Origin: Oryzobacter faecalis
GTDB lineage: Bacteria > Actinomycetota > Actinomycetes > Actinomycetales > Dermatophilaceae
Assembly (NCBI RefSeq): GCF_046764005.1
Contig: NZ_JBKOFW010000003.1
Span: forward strand, 310,001-374,000
Direction of reading: 5' to 3'
Length of the DNA: 64,000 nt
The notes under the pieces were generated by a model, which was not told the origin of the DNA, ran no database searches, and worked only from the letters and a program-made list of their open reading frames with translations. The translations under genes were made by a program, and so were the position numbers. Shown here one piece after another: positions 57,283 through 64,000 of the stretch. How positions within the stretch are numbered: the stretch's first letter is position 1; every line of letters starts with the position of its first letter.

Positions 57283-58025
57283 CAGATCAGTCGAACGAGG
57301 CCGAGGCGACCGTCGAGGCGACCGCCCGGCTGGACGAGCAGCTGCGCGCCATCGCCGCGAGGATGACCAAGGACGACCGGCCCATCTCCCCGGACGGGGT
57401 GGTCGAGGTGGCCCTGCTCGCCGTCCCTCACGCCCAGCACGTCGGTGTGACCCTGCTGCGGGCCGGCCGGGCGCCGAAGTCGGCCGCCGCCACGGACGAG
57501 GTACCCGACTCCCTCGACCAGCTGCAGTTCGCCCTGCGGGACGGCCCCTGCCTCGACGCCGCGACCGGACCACCGGTCGTCACCGCTCCGGACCTGGAGC
57601 ACGACGGGCGCTACCCGACGTACGGCCCGCGCTGCGTGGAGGAGACCGGCATCCGGTCGATGCTGTGCCTCCGGCTGCCGCTGGGCGGGGAGGACCACGC
57701 CGGGCTCAACTTCTACTCGAGCGAGCTCGACGCGTTCTCCGACGAGGACGTCGCCGCCGGATCGCTCCTGGTCCCGTTCGCGGCGCTCGTGATCGAGGCC
57801 GAGCTGCGCCGCGAGGACGTGAGCAACCTGACGACCGCCCTCGAGAGCAGCCGCGTCATCAGCGGCGCGGTCGGCATCCTCATGGCGACCCACCGGCTCT
57901 CCCGCGACGACGCCTTCGCCGTGCTCCGCCGCACGAGCATGGACCTCAACCTCAAGCTGCGAGCCGTCGCCGAGCACGTCGAGTTCACCGGGGACCTGCC
58001 CGAGCCGCCCGCCCGGGGCAGATGA
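57279..58025 (+). CDS. GAF-ANTAR domain regulator
   Basis: A 248-residue GAF-ANTAR protein. The GAF domain (about residues 40-170) has VEVALLAVPHAQHVGVTLLR and GIRSMLCLRLPLGGEDHAGL. The ANTAR domain (about 180-240) has NLTTALESSRVISGAVGILM, then MATHRLSRDDAFAVLRRTSM. It is closely similar in motif order to the 45579 protein and probably its paralogue. ATG 57279 overlaps the hydrolase stop, and its own stop overlaps a 76-residue frame, so hemerythrin, hydrolase and this regulator may be one operon. Confidence 0.88.
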   Translation: MTDQSNEAEATVEATARLDEQLRAIAARMTKDDRPISPDGVVEVALLAVPHAQHVGVTLLRAGRAPKSAAATDEVPDSLDQLQFALRDGPCLDAATGPPVVTAPDLEHDGRYPTYGPRCVEETGIRSMLCLRLPLGGEDHAGLNFYSSELDAFSDEDVAAGSLLVPFAALVIEAELRREDVSNLTTALESSRVISGAVGILMATHRLSRDDAFAVLRRTSMDLNLKLRAVAEHVEFTGDLPEPPARGR

Positions 58026-58252
58026 GCGCGGCGCGGCGCGCGCCGCGCGGTGCCGACGAGGGCGCGGGCGCCCGGACCGAGGGGACCGCGAGCCGCCCGC
58101 TCCTCGTCGACCACGGCGGCACGCGCCTGGTGGCCCACGACACCGGGGCCGGGCACTGGCTCCCCGAGCTCCACGCCGGCGAGGTGGCCGAGGCGGTGCG
58201 AACGCAGGTGTCGGCAGCGCCGGTGGCCGCCCGGGGCGGGGCCGTGCCCTAG
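58022..58252 (+). CDS. Small hypothetical protein
   Basis: A 76-residue frame starting at ATG 58022, which overlaps the ANTAR stop (ATGA). The first 25 residues are Arg/Ala/Gly-rich low complexity. The rest (PLLVDHGGTRLVAHDTGAGH, then WLPELHAGEVAEAVRTQVSA) looks like a short folded unit. Its 3' end overlaps the converging SDR gene by 4 bp. I do not recognise a family; existence rests mainly on the coupling. Confidence 0.42.
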   Translation: MSAARRAPRGADEGAGARTEGTASRPLLVDHGGTRLVAHDTGAGHWLPELHAGEVAEAVRTQVSAAPVAARGGAVP

Positions 58253-59244
58253 TCGCCGTCCGCGGAGGGGTGGCGCCGTCTCCGGTCCAGGCCGAGCAGC
58301 CCACCACCGCTCCACGGTCCCCGGACCGCGTCGTGCTCCGCGGGCTCGACGACGTTGCCGCTCGTCGGGGGGAGCGGACCACCCGCGAGCGCGAGGCGTG
58401 ACATCAGGGGCCCGACGAGGCGGTCGAAGACCGGTGGGAGCAGCTCGTGCCCGAGGGTCATCAGCGCGTTGGCCAGCCCGACGGACTCCTCCCCCCGCCG
58501 GCGGCGATCGGCCGCCCGGAGGACGGCCGCCGCGACCTTCTCGGGCTGGTCGACGGGAACGGGGGGCCGGGCGGCGGTGCCCGAGTAGTTGCCCGCGACG
58601 GCGTACACCGGGGTGTTCGTTGCTCCGGGTGCGACACCGACCACGCGCACCCCCGGCCGGTCGGCCATCGCCTGCGAGATCATCCGGGTCAGGCCCCGGA
58701 CCGCCCACTTCCCGGTGCAGTACGTGACGAGCTGGGGCACGCTGATCCGCCCGAGCACCGACCCCACGACGACGAGCACCCCGTCGTCCCGTTCGCGCAT
58801 GGACGGCAGGACGGCGCGGGCGACGTTGGCGGTGCCGAGGACGTTGACCTCGACGACACGGTCGAAGACGTCGGCGGGTACCTCGAGGAAGGTGCCGAAG
58901 GTGATGACGGCGGCGGCGTGCACGCACACGTCGAGCCGGCCGTGTTCCTCGAGCGTCCGGTCCACGGCCGCCTCGACGGCCGCCCGCTCGGTGACGTCGG
59001 CCGGCTCGACCGTGCACGAGGCCGCCCCCCGGGCGATGCACTCCTGCGCCACCCGCTCGAGGACGTCGCGGCGCCGCGCGAGGAGGACGAGGTGCGCGCG
59101 GCGACCTGCGTAGGCGTGTGCGGTGGCGCGCCCGATGCCGCTGGAGGCCCCCGTGACGAGGACGACCCGTGGCTGCTCGCCGGGTGCGCCCGCGGACGGG
59201 TCGGCGGGCAGGGCAGCGGCCCCGGAGGGGCTCGTCGGTGACAC
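58249..59244 (-). CDS. Short-chain dehydrogenase/reductase
   Basis: A 331-residue classical SDR. The NAD(P) motif is VVLVTGASSGIGRATAHAYA near residue 28, HAAAVITFGTF is the NNAG-like motif, and the active site is Ser in VVGSVLGRISVP with Tyr-x-x-x-Lys in YCTGKWAVRGL. A C-terminal extension of about 80 residues (HELLPPVFDRLVGPLMSRLA) is hydrophobic and typical of DltE/YqjQ-like SDRs that bind membranes. GTG 59244 is preceded by GAGAGGA. A GGGTAC element upstream (revcomp, near 59290) with a poor -35 may be a SigF-type promoter. Substrate unknown. Confidence 0.86.
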   Translation of the reverse strand: MSPTSPSGAAALPADPSAGAPGEQPRVVLVTGASSGIGRATAHAYAGRRAHLVLLARRRDVLERVAQECIARGAASCTVEPADVTERAAVEAAVDRTLEEHGRLDVCVHAAAVITFGTFLEVPADVFDRVVEVNVLGTANVARAVLPSMRERDDGVLVVVGSVLGRISVPQLVTYCTGKWAVRGLTRMISQAMADRPGVRVVGVAPGATNTPVYAVAGNYSGTAARPPVPVDQPEKVAAAVLRAADRRRRGEESVGLANALMTLGHELLPPVFDRLVGPLMSRLALAGGPLPPTSGNVVEPAEHDAVRGPWSGGGLLGLDRRRRHPSADGD

Positions 59245-59535
59245 GGTTCGGTCCTCTCGTCGGGGGAGCGGCGCCGGGTGCCGTCCCGGAGGCGTTCCCG
59301 GTCCCCGTACCCAGCCGGGCGTGTCTGACCAACCCTCGACAACCCGGCCCGTGCAGGCCGGGGTGCCGGGTGGGCCGGCTGTCTGACCCACCCGGCTCCG
59401 GTCTGCTACCCACCGGTGGCGGCGCTACGCGTTCTCGCTGGTCCGGGTCCCGCAGCGCGCCGATCCTGAGGACGCCTCGAACGGTTGCGCGTCGGCTCGG
59501 CCCCGCGAGGAGCCGCGGTTTGGTAGGTGTGGAGG

Positions 59536-60717
59536 ATGGCGACCGACACGACCGACCTCGGGGTGGCGCTCGACATCGACGGCCGGCTCACGGAGGTCGA
59601 GCGGACCGTCGACGTCCTGCTCAACGTCTCGCCCGTCAACGCGGCCGAGGCCTGGACCGACTTCGAGCGCAGCGACTTCGCCGTGGCCCCCACCCTGCGG
59701 CTGCGGCCGCTGGAGTTCGACCCCGACCTCGTGCGCCGCGACCTCTTCGACCTCCGCGTCGAGGACGTGGAGGACCCGGCGCTGCACACGTTGCTGCGGG
59801 CCAAGCGCGACGAGCTCGCCCGGATCGTCACGGCGCTGGAGGACCGCGACACCTCGCGGTTCGTCTACGGGTCGCTGCAGCTCTACGGCGGTGTCTCGGA
59901 GGCCCTCTCGGCCTCGGCCGAGCACCTGCTCCGGACCATCCCGCACCAGGCCCCGAGCACCGAGAGCGTCACCGCGGGCGCCTTCGCCGAGGCCGCCCGG
60001 GCCGAGTTCGAGCGCTACCGCGAGAACCACCCCGACTTCCCGGTCGCCTACGAGGTGCGGGCCGACGTCGCCGAGCTCATGGTCTCGTTCGGGCGGCTGC
60101 TCATCCCCGAGGCGGCCGCCATCCGGGCCGACCGGGTCGACCCGCTCCTGCACCACGAGGTCGGGACCCACGTCGTGACGTACCAGAACGGCGCCCGCCA
60201 GCCGTTGCGGCTCCTGACGATCGGCCTGCCGGGCTACGACGAGACGCAGGAGGGGCTCGCCGTGCTCGCCGAGTACCTCACCGGCGGGCTGGACCCGCGC
60301 CGCCTGCGTGTCCTCGCGGCGAGGGTCGTCGCCATCGAGCGCCTCCTCGACGGCGCCGGTTTCCTCGACATCTTCGAGGGCCTCCGCGCGGACCACTCGA
60401 TCCCGGCCCGGACGGCGTGGTCGATCGCGATCAGGGCGGTCGTGGGCGGTGGCTCGGTCAAGGACGCCATCTACCTGCGAGGCATCGTCAGGCTCCTCGA
60501 CGCGCTCGCCGAGGGGCTGGACCTCGAGGTCCTGCTCGTCGGCAAGCTCTCGCTCGACCACGTGCCACTGGTCCAGGACCTGCTGGACCGCGGTGTCCTG
60601 CACCCGCCCTGGATCCGGCCGCGGTGGCTCGACGTCCCGGGGGCGCAGGAGCGCCTCGAACGCCTGCGGTCCGGGCTGGCCGTGACCGACCTCTACGAAG
60701 GGGAGACGACGGCATGA
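59536..60717 (+). CDS. QEGLA-motif metallopeptidase (DUF1704, MATCAP-like)
   Basis: A 393-residue protein with LLHHEVGTHVVTYQNG, in which H207-E-x-x-T-H is the zinc site, and QEGLAVLAEYL, with Q238, the motif that names the family (flavohemoglobin expression-modulating QEGLA motif protein, DUF1704). The family includes the eukaryotic tubulin carboxypeptidases MATCAP. In bacteria its substrate is unknown. ATG 59536 is used, with GTG 59527 in frame 9 bp upstream. The stop overlaps the following ATP-grasp gene (ATGA), an arrangement that suggests a ligase/peptidase pair acting on a small peptide or amide. Confidence 0.86.
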   Translation: MATDTTDLGVALDIDGRLTEVERTVDVLLNVSPVNAAEAWTDFERSDFAVAPTLRLRPLEFDPDLVRRDLFDLRVEDVEDPALHTLLRAKRDELARIVTALEDRDTSRFVYGSLQLYGGVSEALSASAEHLLRTIPHQAPSTESVTAGAFAEAARAEFERYRENHPDFPVAYEVRADVAELMVSFGRLLIPEAAAIRADRVDPLLHHEVGTHVVTYQNGARQPLRLLTIGLPGYDETQEGLAVLAEYLTGGLDPRRLRVLAARVVAIERLLDGAGFLDIFEGLRADHSIPARTAWSIAIRAVVGGGSVKDAIYLRGIVRLLDALAEGLDLEVLLVGKLSLDHVPLVQDLLDRGVLHPPWIRPRWLDVPGAQERLERLRSGLAVTDLYEGETTA

Positions 60718-61709
60718 AGATCGCGTTCCTCGTGACCGACGTCCCCACCGAGGTCGACGAGTACACGACGACCCGGCTCGCGCGAGCGGCAGCCGCGGCC
60801 GGCCACGAGGTCTGGTACCTCGGAGTCACCGACGTGGAGGTCGGCGCCGGCGAGGGGTACCTCATGGGCCGCGCCCGCGCCGCGCACCTCGAGGACCGCG
60901 ACACCCTCGAGTCGTTCATGGAGCGCATCAAGGAGCAGGAGCCGCAGCGCGTCGTCCTCGACGGCCTCGACGCGCTCTTCATCCGCAACGAGTCGGTCGA
61001 CGACCTGCAGGACCGGCCGTGGGCGGCCCCGCTGGCGCCGGTCTTCGGCCAGATGCTCAAGGCCCGGGGCGTGACCGTCGTCAACGACCCCATGTCGCTG
61101 ATCCGCGCCACGAGCAAGCTGTACCTCGAGGAGTTCCCCGAGCAGGTCCGGCCGCGCTCCCTCGTCACGCGCGACCCGGCGGCCATCGAGCAGTTCGTCC
61201 GCGAGGTCGGCCACTCGGTCGTCAAGCCCCTCTACGGCGCCAAGGGCCGCAACGTCTTCATGGTCGAGGACGAGAACGAGGCCAACCTCGCGCAGATGAC
61301 CGAGGCGGTCCTCGCCGACGGCTACGCGGTCGTGCAGGAGTTCGTCGACGGCGAGGAGGAGGGTGACGCCCGGATCTTCGTCCTCGAGGGCCGCATCCTC
61401 GAGCGCGACGGCAGGTACGCGGCGTTCCGCCGCGTGCCGACGGGGAACGACCCGCGCGCCAACATCAGCGTCGGCGGGCGGTCGGTGCCCCTCGAGGTGG
61501 GCGAGACCGAGCGTGCCATCGTCGCCGCGATGGCCGACAAGCTCGTCGCCGACGGGATGTTCCTCGTCGGCATCGACGTCATCGGAGACAAGGTCGTCGA
61601 GATCAACGCCGAGAGTCCCGGCGGGATGCAGAGCGTCGAGCGGCTCTACGACGTCGACGTGGGCCCCGTCGTCATCGACGCGCTGGAGGCGCGCACGGGG
61701 AGCCGGTGA
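60714..61709 (+). CDS. RimK/GshB-like ATP-grasp ligase
   Basis: A 331-residue ATP-grasp enzyme. An N-terminal Rossmann-like domain (MKIAFLVTDVPTEVDEYTTT, LDGLDALFIRNES) precedes the ATP-grasp fold: SVVKPLYGAKGRNVFMVED (lysine for ATP), VQEFVDGEEEGDARIFVLEG and the metal-binding VGIDVIGDKVVEINAESPGG. It resembles glutathione synthetase and would join a carboxylate to an amine with ATP. It overlaps the QEGLA metallopeptidase gene and is probably functionally tied to it. Glutathione itself is unlikely in an actinobacterium that would use mycothiol, so the product is unknown. Confidence 0.85.
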   Translation: MKIAFLVTDVPTEVDEYTTTRLARAAAAAGHEVWYLGVTDVEVGAGEGYLMGRARAAHLEDRDTLESFMERIKEQEPQRVVLDGLDALFIRNESVDDLQDRPWAAPLAPVFGQMLKARGVTVVNDPMSLIRATSKLYLEEFPEQVRPRSLVTRDPAAIEQFVREVGHSVVKPLYGAKGRNVFMVEDENEANLAQMTEAVLADGYAVVQEFVDGEEEGDARIFVLEGRILERDGRYAAFRRVPTGNDPRANISVGGRSVPLEVGETERAIVAAMADKLVADGMFLVGIDVIGDKVVEINAESPGGMQSVERLYDVDVGPVVIDALEARTGSR

Positions 61710-61740
61710 GTCGGGGCGACGACAGTGGCCGCGCCGGGGC

Positions 61741-62061
61741 CTACTCGTCGGAGCGCGAGCGCAGCGCCGAGTTCTCCTCGCGGAGAACGGTGTTGGCATC
61801 CTCGAGCTCAAGCACCATGGAGATCCCGGCGAGGTTGAGGCCGTCGTCGAGCAGTCCGGTGATGCGCTGCAGCCGCTCGACGTCATCGGCGCTGTAGAGC
61901 CGCGTCCCTCCGGGGGTCCGGTCGGGGGTCACGAGACCGCGCGCCTCGTAGGCGCGCAGGTTCTGCACGCCCGTGCCCACCATCCCCGCCGCGACGGAGA
62001 TGCCGTAGACGCCCTGGGCCGAGGGCGCCGACGCGCCGCGTCGGGTCCGTCTGCTGGTCAT
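61741..62061 (-). CDS. MerR-family regulator, HspR-like
   Basis: A 106-residue regulator. The MerR helix-turn-helix starts with YGISVAAGMVGTGVQNLRAY, with EARGLVTPDRTPGGTRLYSA as the wing, and a short coiled-coil follows (LELEDANTVLREENSALRSR). Order and length match HspR, the repressor of heat-shock genes. It is divergent from the Hsp20 gene across a 126-bp spacer that holds an AT-rich palindrome (62099-62117), its likely site. ATG 62061 is preceded by GGAGGGG. The exact inducer is not known. Confidence 0.85.
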   Translation of the reverse strand: MTSRRTRRGASAPSAQGVYGISVAAGMVGTGVQNLRAYEARGLVTPDRTPGGTRLYSADDVERLQRITGLLDDGLNLAGISMVLELEDANTVLREENSALRSRSDE

Positions 62062-62063
62062 GT

Positions 62064-62160
62064 CCCCTCCGGGGGGTTGCGAGTCCGCGATGGTTGGTGC
62101 TATATCAAATTTATAGCGCACACCACAGATCCAGACGAGGATCCGTGGCCCCTCCGGGGG
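62064..62160. promoter_or_regulatory. Divergent merR/hsp20 control region with palindromic site
   Basis: GCTATA (62099-62104) and TATAGC (62112-62117) form an inverted repeat around TCAAATT, one of the few A/T-rich stretches in the window. It is central between the two divergent starts. CCCCTCCGGGGG is repeated at 62064-62075 and 62149-62160, once near each gene start, and can fold as a small hairpin in each leader. The TATA/TATC elements may include the two -10 boxes. An HspR-like protein probably binds here. Confidence 0.6.
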
Positions 62161-62187
62161 CATCACGACCAGATGGAGGTGATGACG

Positions 62188-62616
62188 ATGCTGATGCGCA
62201 CCGACCCCTTCCGTGAGCTCGACAGGATGGCCCAGCAGGCCTTCGGCTCCGTGGGGACCCTCGCCCGACCGGCCGCCATGCCGATCGACGCCTGGCGCGA
62301 CGGAGACACCTTCCACGTCGAGCTGGACCTCCCGGGGGTGGACCCGGGCAGCATCGACGTCGACGTCGAGCGCAACGTCCTCACGGTCAAGGCCGAGCGG
62401 CGGCCGGCGTCGAACGAGCGCGAGCTGATCGCCGCCGAGCGGCCGCGCGGTGTCTTCAGCCGCCAGCTGTTCCTCGGGGACACCCTCGACACCGACGGCA
62501 TCGTCGCCGACTACGAGCACGGGGTCCTGCGACTGCGGATCCCCGTCGCGGAGCGCGCCAAGCCGCGGAAGATCGAGATCGGGCAGCACGAGCAGCGACA
62601 GGCCATCTCCGCCTGA
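62188..62616 (+). CDS. Hsp20 family small heat-shock protein
   Basis: A 142-residue alpha-crystallin-domain protein. MLMRTDPFRELDRMAQQAFG is the usual start of actinobacterial Hsp18/Hsp20. The domain carries DTFHVELDLPGVDPGSIDVD, NVLTVKAERR and the closing GVLRLRIPVAERAKPRKIEI. GGAGGT at 62175-62180 and 7-bp spacing fix ATG 62188; in-frame ATGs at 62173 and 62182 are alternatives. It holds unfolded proteins under heat stress. It is regulated with the divergent HspR-like gene. Confidence 0.92.
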   Translation: MLMRTDPFRELDRMAQQAFGSVGTLARPAAMPIDAWRDGDTFHVELDLPGVDPGSIDVDVERNVLTVKAERRPASNERELIAAERPRGVFSRQLFLGDTLDTDGIVADYEHGVLRLRIPVAERAKPRKIEIGQHEQRQAISA

Positions 62617-62633
62617 CGAGCCCGGTGGCCGTG

Positions 62634-63248
62634 ATGACGACCTCACCGGTCGGACCGGCGCGCGCGACCCGCGACCTTCGTGAGGCGGACGCCTTCGTCG
62701 ACCTGCTGCTCTCCGACGACGACCTCGTGCGTGCCGAGTTCGACGCCATCGTCCGCGCCGAGCTCGACGCCGTCGTCGACGCCGAGTGGCCGGACCCACC
62801 GGCCACCCCGCGGTCGAGCGCGCCGGGGACGGGCCCGGAGGCCGGGCAACCCCTGCGGGTCGGCGCCACCCTCGCCGTGGGCTCCGACCCGCGGGTGGCC
62901 CGGCCCGCGCGGCAGCGTGGACCGCCCGACATCCGGCTGACGCTCTCCCGGTGTCACGCCGGGAGGGGAGGACGGGGCGCTCACCGGGTCCGGGACCCGG
63001 GGCGCCTCGCCGCCGCCCGGAGCGCGTCGGGGACGGCCGCGAACAGCCGGTCGGCCTCGTCGACGGTGCGGCCGATCGCCGTGACGCCGACCCGACCTTC
63101 GACGGCCAGCGCGGCCATCATGTGCAGGACGACGCCGACGCCCTGCTCGTGGTCGAAGGCCAGGCCGGCGTCCGCCACGGCCTCGATGGCCCGTCCGGGG
63201 TCCAGGCCGAGCCACACCGGGTCGACCACACCGTCGCTGGAGCGATAG
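62634..63248 (+). CDS. Hypothetical protein downstream of hsp20, 3' end doubtful
   Basis: The frame from ATG 62634 (GTG 62625 also in frame) begins with a credible acidic helical unit of about 50 residues: ATRDLREADAFVDLLLSDDD, then LVRAEFDAIVRAELDAVVDA. Similar short proteins sit next to Hsp20 genes in other actinobacteria, and their ends resemble the ARPARQRGPP found here near residue 95. The frame then runs on, without a stop, 268 bp into the antisense of the ligase gene, where the composition becomes Ser/Arg/Thr-rich and shadow-like. I believe the N-terminal 95-100 residues are real and that the stop was lost or an indel is present. Confidence 0.38.
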   Translation: MTTSPVGPARATRDLREADAFVDLLLSDDDLVRAEFDAIVRAELDAVVDAEWPDPPATPRSSAPGTGPEAGQPLRVGATLAVGSDPRVARPARQRGPPDIRLTLSRCHAGRGGRGAHRVRDPGRLAAARSASGTAANSRSASSTVRPIAVTPTRPSTASAAIMCRTTPTPCSWSKARPASATASMARPGSRPSHTGSTTPSLER

Positions 63249-64000
63249 CAGCGCGGCCCGCCGTCGTGCTCGGCCACCCACCGGCCCCGGTCGGCGTCGT
63301 AGCACCCGGGCACGAGGTGGCGCAGCGCCGCGAAGGAGTGGGACGTCCCACCCTTGCGCAGGTTGAGGTCGAGGGCGTTCAGCCGCCACCCGCCCGCGTC
63401 CTCGACGGCGACGAAGTCCACCGCCAGCCGCCCGACGGCACCGGCCCGGGCGAGCAGCCGGGCGACCGCGCTCACGTGGCGCGCCAGGTCGGCCGCGTAG
63501 GCGCTGTCGGCGGGGAACCGGCTGCCGACGAACTCCTGGCGCTGCGCACCGCCCAGCACCTGCTCGTGGGTGGCGAGGAGGCGGACGCCGCCGCCGGGGA
63601 GGAGGTCGACCTGGGCGCTGGGGCTGGTGACGCGCGGGCCGTCGACGAGCTCCTCGACGACGCCCCCCGCCGCCAGGTCGCGCAGGAACCAGTCGGGCGC
63701 ACCGCGGAGCACCTGCGCGGCGAGGACCGCCTCGCCCAGCGGCTCGCCGCGGTCGTCGCGGGTCGAGACGACCCGGTTGCCGTCGCCCGACCCGCTGTCG
63801 TCCACCTTGACGACCAGGCGGTCGAGGTCCGGGCGGCTGCGCCGCATGCGCGCCACCGCCGCGGCGACGTCGGTGCCGTCGTGGACGCCCTCCTCCCCGC
63901 ACGGGACGGGCACGCCGGCCTCGCGGAACAGGCGGCGCGCCGAGCTCTTGAAGCCGAGCGGCCACATCTGCGGGGCCGGCCCGTTGAGCGGGGCGTCGAG
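62981..64000 (-). CDS. PGM1-type ATP-grasp peptide ligase (5' end missing)
   Basis: At least 340 residues at the right edge; the frame is open through base 64000, so the N terminus is outside. The ATP-grasp core includes RLVVKVDDSGSGDGNRVVS and LAVDFVAVEDAGGWRLNALD, then LNLRKGGTSHSF with metal and carboxylate residues. The C-terminal GVGVVLHMMAALAVEGRVGV, then TAIGRTVDEADRLF, matches the PGM1_C domain of pheganomycin-type ligases. PGM1 joins a guanidino-acetyl-type starter to a peptide. It lies on the opposite strand to the RimK-like ligase and QEGLA genes and may be part of the same pathway. Its 3' end is convergent with the hypothetical gene at 62634. Confidence 0.82.
   Translation of the reverse strand, partial: LDAPLNGPAPQMWPLGFKSSARRLFREAGVPVPCGEEGVHDGTDVAAAVARMRRSRPDLDRLVVKVDDSGSGDGNRVVSTRDDRGEPLGEAVLAAQVLRGAPDWFLRDLAAGGVVEELVDGPRVTSPSAQVDLLPGGGVRLLATHEQVLGGAQRQEFVGSRFPADSAYAADLARHVSAVARLLARAGAVGRLAVDFVAVEDAGGWRLNALDLNLRKGGTSHSFAALRHLVPGCYDADRGRWVAEHDGGPRCYRSSDGVVDPVWLGLDPGRAIEAVADAGLAFDHEQGVGVVLHMMAALAVEGRVGVTAIGRTVDEADRLFAAVPDALRAAARRPGSRTR

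Overview
The window is a continuous, gene-dense stretch of very G+C-rich bacterial DNA. Codon third positions are almost all G or C, GTG starts are frequent, and neighbouring genes often overlap by ATGA or GTGA. Sugar ABC cassettes without their own ATPase, LacI regulators, GAF-ANTAR proteins, a SigF/SigB-type sigma factor and a MerR (HspR-like)/Hsp20 pair all point to an actinobacterium, probably Micrococcales (Intrasporangiaceae/Cellulomonadaceae-like). The taxon is an inference. I saw no rRNA, tRNA, IS element or CRISPR array.

Region 1 (3-13925, +) is one tightly packed catabolic operon, entered in its 3' part: a LacD/YihT-type class I aldolase (cut by the window edge), an L-fucose-isomerase-like sugar isomerase, an ABC importer (lipoprotein plus two permeases), a GH31 glycosidase, an M24-fold protein that has lost its metal ligands, an aldehyde dehydrogenase, a TauE/SafE permease, glycerol kinase and glycerol-3-phosphate dehydrogenase. 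Aldolase, isomerase, aldehyde dehydrogenase and sulfite/sulfonate-type exporter together look like a sulfo-EMP-type sulfoquinovose route. The glycerol arm would fit a sulfoquinovosyl-glycerol substrate. The GH31, however, lacks the known sulfonate-binding residues, so the substrate is unproven.

Regions 2 and 3 are two more sugar cassettes, each divergent from its own LacI gene. Region 2 (14587-20743) has a lipoprotein, two permeases and a GH13 alpha-glucosidase. Region 3 (20724-31125) has two permeases, a lipoprotein, two GH36 alpha-galactosidases (the second frameshifted) and GalT, and suits raffinose-family alpha-galactosides. Clear operator candidates lie in both divergent spacers, and strong hairpins follow both binding-protein genes.

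Region 4 (31135-34423) holds a secreted beta-rich protein, a subtilisin-like protease and small conserved proteins. Region 5 (34458-59244) is a stress and redox neighbourhood: an Nramp-like transporter with a PRC-barrel-like partner, small membrane proteins, SDRs, ferritin-like and hemerythrin proteins, a thioredoxin-reductase-like flavoprotein, a cyclase-domain signalling ATPase, a YqcI/GntA-like plus DUF1989 pair, three GAF-ANTAR regulators, an MscS/CmpX-like channel, a CBS protein, CinA-C and a SigF/SigB-type sigma factor. Many of these genes carry GTTT-like/GGGTA motifs of the SigF/SigB promoter type, which suggests a locally clustered general-stress regulon.

Region 6 (59536-64000) joins a QEGLA-motif metallopeptidase to a RimK/GshB-like ATP-grasp enzyme, then an HspR-like MerR/Hsp20 divergent pair, and ends in a PGM1-type ATP-grasp peptide ligase cut by the right edge.
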